DNA of 64,000 nt from Streptococcaceae bacterium (GTDB lineage: Bacteria > Bacillota > Bacilli > Lactobacillales > Streptococcaceae): contig CABIZZ010000001.1 of assembly GCA_902363395.1 (NCBI GenBank), forward strand, positions 682,001 to 746,000, written 5' to 3'. The position numbers were made by a program, and so were the translations under genes. The notes beneath the pieces are model-generated. The model saw only the letters and a program-made list of their open reading frames with translations, was not told the origin of the DNA and ran no database searches. Shown here in pieces: positions 27,236 to 37,718 of the stretch (the first letter of the stretch is position 1; each line of letters begins with the position of its first letter).

Positions 27236-27598
27236 GAATGTATACAGACTATTGTTTTACATAAGACAACTAGATGATTTTCAAAAAATAACTTTTATTT
27301 TTTTGTTATTTAAGAAGATTAAAAACTTTCCGCAGTGAGAAAAGTTCCTGAAACTAAATTGTTTCAGGAACTCGGGAGTTTTGGGAGTAAAACAGTTTGG
27401 GAAACTGTTTTAGCCTGAGCTTTGAAATTAAAAAGCGAAGGGGTCCAAAACTAATTGAACACGGGCTTCCTATTTTGACTTTATCCGCAGACGCCCTTTG
27501 TATCTTAATTAGTCATGGAACTTCTTAGAAGTTCCATGACGTCCGCATTCACCTAAGGAAAGTTTCTAAATAGACTTTGCCTCTATTCTAAAACAATT
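27236..27598 (-). repeat. Element A, copy 2 (long form, 363 bp), minus orientation
   Basis: Read on the minus strand it runs from AATTGTTTTAGAATAGAG to TGTATACATTC and shares the ordered blocks of copies 1 and 3. It is the longest form, with an extra arm of about 60 bases between flanking TAATTA-like sequences, plus the AAAACAGTTT/AAACTGTTTT hairpin that copy 3 also has. Helices differ in sequence but keep pairing: AATAGA/TCTATT, a perfect palindrome GTCATGGAACTTCT/AGAAGTTCCATGAC, GTTTTGG/CCAAAAC and GTTCCTGAAAC/GTTTCAGGAAC. It separates lysS from the convergent phosphatase gene and has no coding capacity that I can support. Confidence 0.85.
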
Positions 27599-27617
27599 AT
27601 CTTGCTATCAGTGTTTT

Positions 27618-28241
27618 TTAGTCTTCCAAATAGGAAGTATCATTCCATTGTAAGAGGTCAAAGTGCTCAAAATCATCTGTAGTCAAAATGGTCACACTGG
27701 CATTGGTGAGACCACCATTTTTGCGAAGTTCTTCTGGTTTATAGCCAAGTAGAGTCCGGATCGAAGCGGTTAAATTAGCCCCATGGCCAACGATAAGAAC
27801 GGTATCGAATTTTTTTCCTTTCAAGCTTTTCACAAAATCACAGGTCCGCTTGGTTGTATCAAAAAGGGATTCTGCATCGAATAGATCGTGATGGAATTGT
27901 GATAGATCGTGGCGGAAAGCTTCCATTTCTTGAGGATATTTGGATCGAATGGTATCAATTTTACATCCTTCCAATTGTCCTAGACTCCATTCCCGCAAGT
28001 CAGAGATTTCTTCTACATGGATGGGGAACTGATTTTGAACCATAATCAGTTGGGCGGTGTCGCCTGCCCGTTTTAAATCACTAGAAAAGACGGCATCAAA
28101 TCTTATCGATGAGAGGGAATGCCCTAGTTTTTTGATTTGCTGAATGGAAGAAGGAAGAAGTGGTGAATCGCCATTGGCTCCTTGAAAACGTCCTTCCTCG
28201 TTCCACTCAGTACGTCCGTGGCGGATAAAATATAGTTTCAT
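27618..28241 (-). CDS. Histidine phosphatase family protein
   Basis: The 207-residue enzyme belongs to the phosphoglycerate-mutase-like histidine phosphatase superfamily. The catalytic motif is RHGRTEWNEEGRFQG at the N-terminus, the second arginine lies in SSDLKRAGDTA, the acid lies in LREWSLGQLEG, and the second histidine lies in VGHGANLTASI. It is the cofactor-independent phosphatase type; the substrate is unknown. It follows the EbsC gene by 14 bases with its own ribosome-binding site (AAAGGA), so the two are co-transcribed. Its TAA is fused to the duplicated terminator sequence at the edge of element A2. Confidence 0.9.
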   Translation of the reverse strand: MKLYFIRHGRTEWNEEGRFQGANGDSPLLPSSIQQIKKLGHSLSSIRFDAVFSSDLKRAGDTAQLIMVQNQFPIHVEEISDLREWSLGQLEGCKIDTIRSKYPQEMEAFRHDLSQFHHDLFDAESLFDTTKRTCDFVKSLKGKKFDTVLIVGHGANLTASIRTLLGYKPEELRKNGGLTNASVTILTTDDFEHFDLLQWNDTSYLED

Positions 28242-28255
28242 ATGTGTTTGGTCCT

Positions 28256-28729
28256 TTACTCGACTAAGTCTTCGAAGCTAGCCTTGACAAAATCAGCTAA
28301 ATCTTGTGCCTTGATTTGAATACTATGACCAACTTCACCTGAAGAGACAATCATCTGATCAAGTTCCAGGGCAGACTGGTCAATAAAAATAGGGTAGTTG
28401 TGTTTTTGTCGAATGCCAACAGGATTATTGGCCCCATGGACATAGCCCGTTGTCTTTTCCAAGTCTTTTTGCGGAATCATACTAACTTTTTTATTGCCAG
28501 ATAGTTTGGCAAATTTTTTCTCTGACAAGTGGGAAGAGATGGGAACAATCCCAATGACGGGACCAGTTTTATCACCTGTTAGAGCCAGTGTCTTATAGAT
28601 TTGATCAGTCGTAATCCCTTCTGGGATGATTCCCTCAAGGGCATTGATTTGCAATCCTGTATGGTCGATTTTTGCTTTTTGCAAGATTTGTTCAACCAAT
28701 GTTTTTTTTACTTTTTGTTTTTTTGCCAT
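28256..28729 (-). CDS. YbaK/EbsC family aminoacyl-tRNA deacylase
   Basis: The 157-residue YbaK-type protein is a Cys-tRNA(Pro)/Cys-tRNA(Cys) editing deacylase that removes cysteine mischarged on tRNA-Pro. Seen are the basic N-terminus (MAKKQKVKKTLVEQIL), VKTLALTGDKTGPVIGIVPI-like core strands, KVSMIPQKDLEKTTGYVHGANNPVGI and the C-terminal IVSSGEVGHSIQIKAQDL. Length is normal. It has an extended -10 promoter (28761-28769, minus) and heads a two-gene operon with the histidine phosphatase. Confidence 0.9.
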   Translation of the reverse strand: MAKKQKVKKTLVEQILQKAKIDHTGLQINALEGIIPEGITTDQIYKTLALTGDKTGPVIGIVPISSHLSEKKFAKLSGNKKVSMIPQKDLEKTTGYVHGANNPVGIRQKHNYPIFIDQSALELDQMIVSSGEVGHSIQIKAQDLADFVKASFEDLVE

Positions 28730-28760
28730 CTCACTCTTCTCTTTCTCTTAATTTCCTAAC

Positions 28761-28769
28761 ATTATATCA
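28761..28769 (-). promoter_or_regulatory. Promoter of the EbsC-phosphatase operon
   Basis: On the minus strand the sequence reads TGATATAAT, about 31 bases upstream of the ATG at 28729. Confidence 0.65.
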
Positions 28770-28792
28770 TACTCTTTGAGTTTCCGTTCAAG

Positions 28793-28818
28793 AGAAAAAG
28801 AGGCAGTTGCCTCTTTTA
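28793..28818 (-). terminator. Terminator overlapping the stop codon of the GH25 gene
   Basis: AAAAGAGGCA (28796-28805) and TGCCTCTTTT (28808-28817) form a stem with T-rich sequence on the minus strand. The TAA of the GH25 gene (28816-28818) is part of it. Confidence 0.65.
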
Positions 28819-29679
28819 ATTTTTTTCGACTGTAAATAGTTTTCGGTAGATCTTTTCTTGATCTTGTGTTGGCGCAATCTGGTTCAAGTCCAAGTAGTGG
28901 GTAAAGCCATTCAATTGCCCCTGAGAGGTGTACTGATGAAGATCATACTCGTTATCAGTAGATGGAGCTGCATTGTAGTAGCCGTCATCATAGCCATAAG
29001 TTGGAATCCAGAGGGCGGTAAATTTATCAGTGGAGATACTATGTTCTTCCATGAAATAGGTCCCGATATAGATTCCGATATTTTTGGCTCCCAATGATTC
29101 TAGCTTGGCACGGAAAGCTTCCACTCCAGCGTTCATATCATCCATGGTTTTTTCTTCTACATCCAACCAATAATAGGTTGGTTTGTATTTTTTGGACGCC
29201 TGATAGAACTCTTCTGCTTCCTTTTCCATTTCTTTTTTGTCCTTGGCAGCTACGTAAGCATATACCGCAACTGGAATATTTCGTTTTTGAAACTCTTTAA
29301 TATGAGTTTCGTATGATTTGTCAATTCCATTTAAATAAGTCGCAGCATTTTCTTTTTTAGCTTGAGCGCCACTATGAACTCGAACAATGACTCCAGAAAC
29401 ATTCTGTGCTAAGAGATCATAATCAATCTCGCTTGGCAATTGCCAACCAGAGATATCAATAATTGGTCGATTCAAAAATTCTTGATCTAATTCTTCAACT
29501 GAGTCAGAAGAAGAGGAAGATGGGATTTTTGTTTGATTGGTTTTCTTTGCCTCTTGTAGGGTCTTGTTTCTAGCAAGTTGATTCCTTTGGATATCTGCTA
29601 CTGTTTTAGAAATTATCAAAAAGGAAAAGATACTTGCGAAAAAGACAAAGAGGACAATTGGTTTAATCCTTTTTCTCAT
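28816..29679 (-). CDS. GH25-type cell-wall hydrolase (lysozyme-like), membrane-anchored
   Basis: The 287-residue protein has a basic N-terminus and one hydrophobic segment (residues 8-28) acting as signal anchor. A Ser-rich linker (PSSSSSDSVEELD) and a GH25 domain follow, beginning DISGWQLPSEIDYDLLAQN and including VRVHSGAQAKKENAATYLN, YYWLDVEEKTMDDM (probable catalytic acids) and TALWIPTYG. GH25 enzymes cleave the MurNAc-GlcNAc bond of peptidoglycan. It is transcribed divergently from ftsW, consistent with a wall-remodelling role. The start lies eight bases after a TAAAAT -10 box with no Shine-Dalgarno sequence, so it may be leaderless. Confidence 0.88.
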   Translation of the reverse strand: MRKRIKPIVLFVFFASIFSFLIISKTVADIQRNQLARNKTLQEAKKTNQTKIPSSSSSDSVEELDQEFLNRPIIDISGWQLPSEIDYDLLAQNVSGVIVRVHSGAQAKKENAATYLNGIDKSYETHIKEFQKRNIPVAVYAYVAAKDKKEMEKEAEEFYQASKKYKPTYYWLDVEEKTMDDMNAGVEAFRAKLESLGAKNIGIYIGTYFMEEHSISTDKFTALWIPTYGYDDGYYNAAPSTDNEYDLHQYTSQGQLNGFTHYLDLNQIAPTQDQEKIYRKLFTVEKN

Positions 29680-29687
29680 ACAGAATC

Positions 29688-29695
29688 ATTTTACC
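29688..29695 (-). promoter_or_regulatory. Promoter of the GH25 gene, near-leaderless arrangement
   Basis: On the minus strand the sequence reads GGTAAAAT, ending eight bases before the ATG; no ribosome-binding site is visible. Confidence 0.5.
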
Positions 29696-29894
29696 GTAAA
29701 AGATGGAAAAAGGCAAAACAAAGGGTCTGAAAACAGGAATAACAAGATGATATTATAGTGAATTAGAAGATTGATTTTTTTTGTTCCTCACAATAGTTAG
29801 AGTAGAAATAGGAGTTAGACTGGTCTGTTTGATCATCTTTTGAAAGTGAAAACCGAATCTTATTTGGTCTTTCCTTTTTTTTACTATTGAAAGG

Positions 29895-29903
29895 TGATAT
29901 AAT
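29895..29903 (+). promoter_or_regulatory. Promoter of ftsW
   Basis: TGATATAAT is an extended -10, 31 bases before the ftsW ATG. The ribosome-binding site is weak (TGGGTG). The rest of the 255-base gap holds nothing else that I can support. Confidence 0.55.
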
Positions 29904-29934
29904 GAAATTTGAAAATTAGAAGTATGGGTGTTAC

Positions 29935-31173
29935 ATGAAATTAGAAAAACGTCATTTTTTAAACTATTCAATCCTGATCCCTTACCTCCTTTTGTCAGTA
30001 TTGGGATTGATTGTAGTCTACTCGACAACGAGTGCCTTAGCCATCCAAAAAGGGGTTAGTCCATTTGGTATGATCAGAAGCCAGGGGATCTTTTTTGTTC
30101 TAAGTTTGATCACTATTCTGATTACCTATAAGGTGAAATTAAATGTCCTTAAGAAAAAGGGCTTCATTGGAATTTTCATTATAGCTGAGACGATCCTTCT
30201 TTTGCTATCGCGTTTCATCACAGATACGGTGAATGGTGCGCATGGATGGTTGAGTTTTGGAGGTTTCTCTATTCAGCCAGCTGAGTATTTGAAGATTATC
30301 ATCGTCTGGTACTTGGCCTTGGTCTTCTCTAAAAAGCAAGAAGAAATTCAACGATATGATTACCAAGCGTTAACCCACAATCAATGGCTTCCTCGAGATT
30401 TGTCGGATTGGCGTTGGATGGTACTCTTCCTGATTGCTATTGTGGTCATCATGCCAGACTTAGGAAATGCGACCATTCTTGCACTGACAACCTTAATTAT
30501 GATTAGTGCAAGTGGGATAGCTTACCGCTGGTTCTCAAGCCTATTAGCTATCCTAGTAGGAGGCTCAACCGTTCTTCTTTATTCCATTCAGCTAATCGGG
30601 GTAGAGCGTTTCTCTAAAATCCCCGTCTTTGGGTATGTAGCAAAACGATTCAGTGCTTTTTACAACCCCTTTAATGATTTATCAGATTCGGGACACCAAC
30701 TAGCCAATTCTTATTACGCCATGAGTAATGGGGGCTGGTTTGGCTTGGGGCTTGGAAATTCTATTGAAAAGCAAGGGTACCTCCCAGAAGCTCATACAGA
30801 CTTTGTCTTTTCAATCGTTATTGAAGAACTTGGTTTTGTGGGAGCCAGTCTCATCCTAGCCTTGTTGTTCTTCTTAATTTTGCGGATTATCCTTGTTGGG
30901 ATTCGGGCAAGAGATCCATTTAATTCGATGATGGCGATTGGTATAGGAGGGATGCTCCTGACCCAAACCTTCATCAACATTGGTGGGATTTCTGGGTTGA
31001 TTCCTTCGACAGGGGTGACCTTTCCCTTCCTTTCACAAGGGGGAAATAGTTTGTGGGTCTTATCCATTGCGATTGCCCTTGTCTTAAATATTGATGCAAG
31101 TGAAAAGCGTGCCCTAGCTACTCAAGAGGACCCTTCTTACGAGAAGCCTCAGAAAATTCAGAGCTATTACTAA
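29935..31173 (+). CDS. ftsW: Septal peptidoglycan polymerase FtsW
   Basis: The SEDS-family glycosyltransferase works with a class B PBP in septal wall synthesis. The 412-residue product has about ten membrane helices and SEDS motifs such as HGWLSFGGFSIQPAEYLKI (near residue 101), MPDLGNATI, ANSYYAMSNGGWFGLGLGNS (near residue 262) and GVTFPFLSQGGNSLWVLS (near residue 360). I choose FtsW rather than RodA because it is followed by ppc, the usual streptococcal order, and because a second SEDS gene (53392) sits in the RodA context. ppc begins 28 bases later. Confidence 0.9.
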   Translation: MKLEKRHFLNYSILIPYLLLSVLGLIVVYSTTSALAIQKGVSPFGMIRSQGIFFVLSLITILITYKVKLNVLKKKGFIGIFIIAETILLLLSRFITDTVNGAHGWLSFGGFSIQPAEYLKIIIVWYLALVFSKKQEEIQRYDYQALTHNQWLPRDLSDWRWMVLFLIAIVVIMPDLGNATILALTTLIMISASGIAYRWFSSLLAILVGGSTVLLYSIQLIGVERFSKIPVFGYVAKRFSAFYNPFNDLSDSGHQLANSYYAMSNGGWFGLGLGNSIEKQGYLPEAHTDFVFSIVIEELGFVGASLILALLFFLILRIILVGIRARDPFNSMMAIGIGGMLLTQTFINIGGISGLIPSTGVTFPFLSQGGNSLWVLSIAIALVLNIDASEKRALATQEDPSYEKPQKIQSYY

Positions 31174-31201
31174 ATCGGAGTGAGTAAAGAAAGGAGTTAT
31201 C

Positions 31202-34027
31202 ATGACTTTACAAAAACTAGAGAGCTATACCAACAAAGAAATTATCAAAGAAGAAGCAGAGATTTTAACCACTATTTTAGAAGATATTGCTAAAAATTTG
31301 GTGAGTCCAGAAACCTTTGATAAGATTCTTGAATTGAAAAAACTATCTGTTTCAAAAGACTATTTAAAATTGGATCAAATTGTCAAAGAGTTATCAAATG
31401 AAGAGATGATCGTGATTTCTCGTTACTTTGCCATTCTCCCCTTGTTGATTAATATCTCTGAAGACGTCGATTTGGCTTTTGAAATCAATCATCAAAATAA
31501 TGTGGGACAAGACTATCTTGGGAAACTATCGTCCACCATTCGTGAGGTAGCTGAGACTGAAAATGCACAGGAAATCTTGGAGCACCTCAATGTGGTACCG
31601 GTACTGACCGCTCATCCGACCCAAGTGCAACGGAAAACCATGTTGGACTTAACCACTCACATTCACAGTCTTTTGCGCCAACACCGGGATGTAAAAGCTG
31701 GCTTGATGAACGAGACCAAATGGTACAATAATTTGCGTCGGAATATCGAAATTATGATGCAAACCGATATGATCCGTGAAAAGAAACTCAAGGTAACCAA
31801 TGAGATTACCAACGTCATGGAATACTATAATAGCTCCTTCCTTCAGGCTGTTCCCAACTTAATGTTGGAATACAAACGTCTTGCCAAGGAGCAAGGGATT
31901 GAGTTGCAACACCCCAAACCGATTACGATGGGAATGTGGATCGGTGGAGACCGGGATGGGAATCCTTTTGTAACCGCAGAGACCTTGAAGCGATCAGCTA
32001 CGATTCAAAGTGAAGTCATTCTGAACTATTATATTCAGAAAATCTCTAGTCTTTATCGGAACTTCTCCCTCTCTACCAATCTTTCAAAAACCAGTCAAGC
32101 GGTTGAAGAGATGGCGGCCCGTTCCAGTGATACATCTGTCTTTAGAGAGAAGGAGCCCTACCGTCGGGCCTTCCATTATATTCAATCCAAGTTGGTCCAA
32201 ACCTTATTGAATATCAAGGAATGGTCTGTCGTTGGCTCAACAGTAGATGACCGTCATCCGGTTGAGCGTCTTCTCGGTGCTCACACCCATCAACAAGGAG
32301 TGGTTTCCGATTATATCGGTACCCGAATCAGTGGAGCTATCCAAGAGTTGGCAGAAGATCGCCCTCCTTATTACGAAACAGTTGAAGAATTTAAACAAGA
32401 TTTGACCCTTATTCAAGAGTCATTGATTGAAAACAAGGCAGAAGCCTTAATATCAGGAGAGTTTGCTGAGTTATTAGAAGCAGTAGAAGTTTTTGGATTC
32501 TTCTTGGCTTCGATTGATATGCGTCAAGATTCGAGTGTCCATGAAGCCTGTGTTGCGGAACTTCTCAAAGAAGCTGGAATCAATGACCATTACAGTGATT
32601 TGTCAGAAGATGAAAAGTGCGAGTTGCTTTTAAAAGAGTTGTTAGAAGATCCTCGGATTTTATCTGCTACCCATGCAGAAAAATCAGAATTGCTTGAAAA
32701 AGAATTAGCTATTTTCCAAACAGCGCGTGAATTAAAAGACCGCTTAGGAGAAGATGTCATTCGCCAAACCATTATTTCTCACGCAACCAGTGTATCGGAT
32801 ATGCTTGAGTTGGCTATCATGCTGAAAGAAGTGGGACTGATTGACAAGGAAAGCGCACGTGTGCAAATTGTTCCCCTCTTTGAGACGATTGAGGACTTGG
32901 ATCAATCTGAAGATACAATGAGAAAGTATCTATCACTTCCAATTGCTAAACGCTGGATTGCTTCTAAGAATAACTACCAAGAAATTATGCTTGGTTATTC
33001 AGATAGTAACAAAGATGGTGGTTATCTATCTTCTTGTTGGACTCTTTATAAGGCCCAGCAACAATTAACAGCGATTGGCGACGAGTTTGGTGTCAAAATT
33101 ACCTTCTTCCATGGCCGTGGGGGAACGGTTGGTCGTGGGGGTGGTCCAACCTATGAAGCCATCACCTCACAACCATTGAGATCCATTAATGACCGCATTC
33201 GTTTGACGGAGCAAGGTGAGGTCATTGGCAATAAATATGGTAACAAGGATGCAGCTTATTACAACTTGGAAATGTTGGTATCTGCAACGATTAACCGGAT
33301 GATTGCTAAGAAGAAGAGTGAAAAGAGCATGTCCGATCAGTACAATGAGATTATGGACCAGATTGTCAATCGTAGCTACGATATTTATCGTGAATTGGTG
33401 TTTGGCAATGAGCATTTCTATGATTACTTCTTCGAATCCAGTCCGATTAAGGCCATTTCTAGTTTCAATATTGGTTCCCGTCCAGCAGCCCGTAAGACCA
33501 TCAAAGAAATCGGTGGCTTGCGTGCTATTCCTTGGGTCTTCTCATGGTCACAGAGCCGGGTGATGTTCCCTGGTTGGTACGGTGTAGGGTCTAGTTTTAA
33601 AGAATTTATTGATGCTGATCCTGAAAACATTGAAACCTTGCGTTATATGTACCAAAAATGGCCATTCTTCAAGTCTCTTCTTTCAAACGTAGACATGGTA
33701 CTCTCAAAAGCCAATATGAACATTGCTTTTGAATACGCCAAGCTTTGTGAGGAAGAGGAGGTTCGTGACATCTTCAATATTATCTTGGACGAGTGGCAAT
33801 TGACTAAGGATGTTATTTTACAGATTGAAGGTCATGATGAACTCTTAGCTGAGAACCCTTATCTAAAAGATAGTTTAGATTATCGTATGCCATACTTTAA
33901 TGTTCTAAACTATATTCAATTAGAATTAATTAAACGCCAGAGACGCGGCGAATTGCCTGCTGATCAGGACAAGTTGATTCATATCACGATTAATGGTGTC
34001 GCGACAGGATTGCGTAATTCTGGTTAA
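31202..34027 (+). CDS. ppc: Phosphoenolpyruvate carboxylase
   Basis: The enzyme carboxylates phosphoenolpyruvate to oxaloacetate, the anaplerotic reaction that supplies aspartate in organisms with an incomplete TCA cycle. The 941-residue protein has the active-site histidine motif [12 protein letters not shown] (near residue 140), [10 protein letters not shown] (near residue 249), [17 protein letters not shown] (near residue 597), [16 protein letters not shown] and the C-terminus GLRNSG. A ribosome-binding site (AAAGGAG) precedes the ATG. It follows ftsW closely and ends in a strong terminator. Confidence 0.97.
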   Translation: MTLQKLESYTNKEIIKEEAEILTTILEDIAKNLVSPETFDKILELKKLSVSKDYLKLDQIVKELSNEEMIVISRYFAILPLLINISEDVDLAFEINHQNNVGQDYLGKLSSTIREVAETENAQEILEHLNVVPVLTAHPTQVQRKTMLDLTTHIHSLLRQHRDVKAGLMNETKWYNNLRRNIEIMMQTDMIREKKLKVTNEITNVMEYYNSSFLQAVPNLMLEYKRLAKEQGIELQHPKPITMGMWIGGDRDGNPFVTAETLKRSATIQSEVILNYYIQKISSLYRNFSLSTNLSKTSQAVEEMAARSSDTSVFREKEPYRRAFHYIQSKLVQTLLNIKEWSVVGSTVDDRHPVERLLGAHTHQQGVVSDYIGTRISGAIQELAEDRPPYYETVEEFKQDLTLIQESLIENKAEALISGEFAELLEAVEVFGFFLASIDMRQDSSVHEACVAELLKEAGINDHYSDLSEDEKCELLLKELLEDPRILSATHAEKSELLEKELAIFQTARELKDRLGEDVIRQTIISHATSVSDMLELAIMLKEVGLIDKESARVQIVPLFETIEDLDQSEDTMRKYLSLPIAKRWIASKNNYQEIMLGYSDSNKDGGYLSSCWTLYKAQQQLTAIGDEFGVKITFFHGRGGTVGRGGGPTYEAITSQPLRSINDRIRLTEQGEVIGNKYGNKDAAYYNLEMLVSATINRMIAKKKSEKSMSDQYNEIMDQIVNRSYDIYRELVFGNEHFYDYFFESSPIKAISSFNIGSRPAARKTIKEIGGLRAIPWVFSWSQSRVMFPGWYGVGSSFKEFIDADPENIETLRYMYQKWPFFKSLLSNVDMVLSKANMNIAFEYAKLCEEEEVRDIFNIILDEWQLTKDVILQIEGHDELLAENPYLKDSLDYRMPYFNVLNYIQLELIKRQRRGELPADQDKLIHITINGVATGLRNSG

Positions 34028-34038
34028 TCGTGAACCAT

Positions 34039-34071
34039 AAAACCAATCCCGATTAAAGGGATTGGTTTTTT
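34039..34071 (+). terminator. Terminator of ftsW-ppc
   Basis: AACCAATCCC and GGGATTGGTT (34041-34050 with 34058-34067) form a 10-bp stem followed by TTTT. The rest of the gap up to tuf is AT-rich DNA with only the tuf promoter. Confidence 0.85.
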
Positions 34072-34237
34072 ACTGGAATAAAGTGAAAATGATTGTGAAA
34101 AAACTCGAAAATTGGTCGCAAAGAATGAAATATCTAGCTGTTTATTTCAAAAAGAAGTGGAAATGAGATTTCACAAACTTTCATTTGGGTAAATTCCTTT
34201 AAGAAAAAAGAAATAAGAAAAAAAGCTAGTAAAACAC

Positions 34238-34265
34238 TTGCAATTTAGACGAAATTTGATAAAAT
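34238..34265 (+). promoter_or_regulatory. Promoter of tuf
   Basis: TTGCAA (34238-34243) and TAAAAT (34260-34265) are 16 bases apart, with TGA just before the -10. A 70-base leader with TTGGAGG as ribosome-binding site follows. Confidence 0.65.
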
Positions 34266-34336
34266 AGTAAGGAAAGTTAGACTGTATTGCCTACTGTCTA
34301 TCTATAAAATATATTTTATTGGAGGCTTTTACTCAA

Positions 34337-35533
<1,197 letters not shown>

Positions 35534-35575
35534 TTCGATCTAGTTCCCAGATTAACAATTATATAGACAGACAGA

Positions 35576-35601
35576 AAACCCCGTGAAGACGGGGTTTTTA
35601 T
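35576..35601 (+). terminator. Terminator of tuf
   Basis: ACCCCGT and ACGGGGT pair around GAAG (35578-35584 with 35589-35595), followed by TTTTT. Confidence 0.88.
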
Positions 35602-35652
35602 TGTTTTAAAAAGTAAAAGAGTTTGTGCAACCTTTCATTATCACGAAAATTA

Positions 35653-35661
35653 TGGTAAAAT
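35653..35661 (+). promoter_or_regulatory. Promoter of tpiA
   Basis: TGGTAAAAT is an extended -10, 35 bases before the ATG; the ribosome-binding site is GAGGT. Confidence 0.6.
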
Positions 35662-35696
35662 AGGTAGTATAAAATTAGAAAAACGAGGTATGTGAA

Positions 35697-36455
35697 ATGT
35701 CACGTAAACCATTTATTGCTGGTAACTGGAAAATGAACAAAAACCCAGAAGAAGCAAAAGCATTCGTTGAAGCAGTAGCATCAAAACTTCCTTCAACTGA
35801 TCTTGTTGAAGCTGGTATTGCTGCACCTGCTCTTGACTTGACAACTGTTCTTGCTGCCGCTAAAGGTTCAAACCTTAAAGTTGCTGCTCAAAACTGCTAC
35901 TTTGAAAACGCTGGTGCCTTCACTGGTGAAACTAGCCCACAAGTTTTGAAAGAAATCGGTACTGACTATGTTGTGATCGGTCACTCAGAACGTCGTGATT
36001 ACTTCCACGAAACAGACGAAGACATCAACAAAAAAGCAAAAGCTATCTTTGCTAATGGTTTGCTTCCAATCATCTGTTGTGGTGAAAGTCTTGAAACTTA
36101 CGAAGCTGGTAAAGCAGCAGAATTCGTAGGTGCTCAAGTATCTGCTGCTTTGGCTGGTTTGACTCCTGAGCAAGTAGCTGCATCTGTTATCGCTTATGAG
36201 CCAATCTGGGCTATCGGTACTGGTAAATCAGCTTCACAAGACGATGCACAAAAAATGTGTAAAGTGGTTCGTGATGTTGTAGCTGCTGACTTCGGTCAAG
36301 AAGTTGCTGACAAAGTACGTGTTCAATACGGCGGTTCAGTGAAACCTGAAAACGTTGCTGAATACATGGCTTGTCCAGACGTTGATGGAGCTCTTGTTGG
36401 TGGTGCATCACTTGATCCAGAAAGCTTCTTGGCATTGTTGAACTTCGTAAACTAA
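35697..36455 (+). CDS. tpiA: Triose-phosphate isomerase
   Basis: The glycolytic enzyme interconverts dihydroxyacetone phosphate and glyceraldehyde 3-phosphate. The 252-residue TIM barrel begins with [10 protein letters not shown] (Asn and Lys of the active site). It has [10 protein letters not shown] with the electrophilic histidine (near residue 98), [15 protein letters not shown] with the catalytic glutamate and loop 6 (near residue 168), and [10 protein letters not shown] with the phosphate-binding loop. Codon bias is strong. It is monocistronic. Confidence 0.98.
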   Translation: MSRKPFIAGNWKMNKNPEEAKAFVEAVASKLPSTDLVEAGIAAPALDLTTVLAAAKGSNLKVAAQNCYFENAGAFTGETSPQVLKEIGTDYVVIGHSERRDYFHETDEDINKKAKAIFANGLLPIICCGESLETYEAGKAAEFVGAQVSAALAGLTPEQVAASVIAYEPIWAIGTGKSASQDDAQKMCKVVRDVVAADFGQEVADKVRVQYGGSVKPENVAEYMACPDVDGALVGGASLDPESFLALLNFVN

Positions 36456-36468
36456 TCGAACATATATA

Positions 36469-36494
36469 AGACGAGAGATTTCTCGTCTTTTTTT
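36469..36494 (+). terminator. Terminator of tpiA
   Basis: AAGACGAGA and TCTCGTCTT pair around GATT (36469-36477 with 36481-36489, allowing the loop), followed by TTTTT. Confidence 0.85.
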
Positions 36495-36499
36495 ATCTA

Positions 36500-36530
36500 A
36501 AAAAAAACCAGCTAGTAAGCTGGCTTTTGT
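36500..36530 (-). terminator. Terminator of the HD-HAD-murM-murN operon
   Basis: On the minus strand CCAGC and GCTGG pair (36508-36512 with 36519-36523) around a seven-base loop, followed by an eight-base T-run. It lies just past the murN stop codon. Confidence 0.75.
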
Positions 36531-36534
36531 TTTT

Positions 36535-37710
36535 TTATGAGCGTCCTAAGATTCGTTTGATCAAGGACAAGGCTTTGAATTTCAGAGGATTTGGGTAATA
36601 ACGGAAGGTTCCCATCTTACGGACGATGTAGCCATTGAAGTTCTGTTTGAAACGAAGAACGCCGTCTGAACCGTCGAAGATCCCTTGAATACCAAGGAAA
36701 TTGTATAAGGTGATTCCTTTTTCTAGTGCACGCTTCATGGCATGGTATTGAATCAAGAAGGCTGCAGAGAATTTCTGATATTTGGTATACGAACCACCAA
36801 ACAAATAGGTCACTTCTGATGGATTATAGATGATTAGGGCACAGGCCAAGGGCACTGTTTCAACTGTTTCGTCAGCCAAGGTCTCCCGGACAATTGTCTT
36901 TTGTTTCTCTAATTTTTGCAATTGTTGCTCATATTGTTTGGATGAAGGATTGAGCAAGGAAATCTTCTGGTCTAAGTAAGCGAGTGCATCTGCTGTATTG
37001 ATTTCAGCAATGAGAAATTCTGCCTTGTCTCCAAAGGTATCATAGAGATCGTAGTAGTAGTCCAGACTCTTGTCTTCAAAGCCTTGACGTTTTCCAGTTT
37101 CCTCAATAATTTGTTTAAACTGAGGGATTTCCTCTCTCCTAATATTTCGAATAGAGATATCATAGTTGAGAGCAGTCGTAATATTCCGGCTACAGTTCTT
37201 GTTGAAGGATTTTAGGAGAGATTTGGCATCAAAATCGGTGAGGTCCTTCAGATAATGCCAAACAGGCTCTCCTCCAGGATAGCCCACTTGTAAGCCCTCA
37301 AATTGATAGCCAAGATCCAGTAATGATTGGAGAAGCTGTTTTTGCTCTTCTTCAGTCGGATTGCCATTGCTATCGAAAACTTGATAGTGGTCATAGGGTT
37401 TTAAAATGAATTCGATACCACCATTTTCTTTTACATAAGCCTGTACTGCTTTGTAAAAATCTGGTAGGTAGCGAGTATCCGTAACGATTGGCCCGCTATT
37501 GATTTCGTAATGCAGGCCTCCCGTCATAGGTAGGCTGTATAAAATGGCAGAGATAGCTAATGTTCCTTGCTCTTCCCATCCAATATAGTGAATGGTTGCG
37601 CCTCTTTTTTGAAGCAAATCAGCCATTTCAATACTCTGTAAAAAAGAGTGATTTGAAGTAGTAAGAGAGTGTTGGTAAAAATCTTCCCTACTAATAATCT
37701 TGAATGTCAT
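36535..37710 (-). CDS. murN: FemAB-family peptidoglycan bridge aminoacyltransferase, MurN-like
   Basis: FemAB-family enzymes add amino acids from aminoacyl-tRNA to the lysine side chain of the lipid II stem peptide. MurN adds the second residue of the dipeptide bridge in pneumococcus. The 391-residue product shows the two GNAT-like halves (HYEINSGPIV near residue 72; KPYDHYQVFDSNGNP; YLFGGSYTKYQKFSAAFLIQYHAMKRA near residue 305) and a helical arm (residues 235-270). It lies eight bases downstream of the MurM-like gene in the usual murM-murN order, which supports the MurN call. The activity and the amino acid added are inferred. Confidence 0.85.
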   Translation of the reverse strand: MTFKIISREDFYQHSLTTSNHSFLQSIEMADLLQKRGATIHYIGWEEQGTLAISAILYSLPMTGGLHYEINSGPIVTDTRYLPDFYKAVQAYVKENGGIEFILKPYDHYQVFDSNGNPTEEEQKQLLQSLLDLGYQFEGLQVGYPGGEPVWHYLKDLTDFDAKSLLKSFNKNCSRNITTALNYDISIRNIRREEIPQFKQIIEETGKRQGFEDKSLDYYYDLYDTFGDKAEFLIAEINTADALAYLDQKISLLNPSSKQYEQQLQKLEKQKTIVRETLADETVETVPLACALIIYNPSEVTYLFGGSYTKYQKFSAAFLIQYHAMKRALEKGITLYNFLGIQGIFDGSDGVLRFKQNFNGYIVRKMGTFRYYPNPLKFKALSLIKRILGRS

Positions 37711-37718
37711 AGGTCACC

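Noticed and set aside
27236..27598. Element A as a CRISPR array, T-box or group II intron
   Set aside because: There are no regularly spaced direct repeats, no T-box core before a synthetase gene (it lies after lysS, not before), and no catalytic domain V hairpin or intron-encoded protein that I can see; group II introns also do not duplicate their targets.
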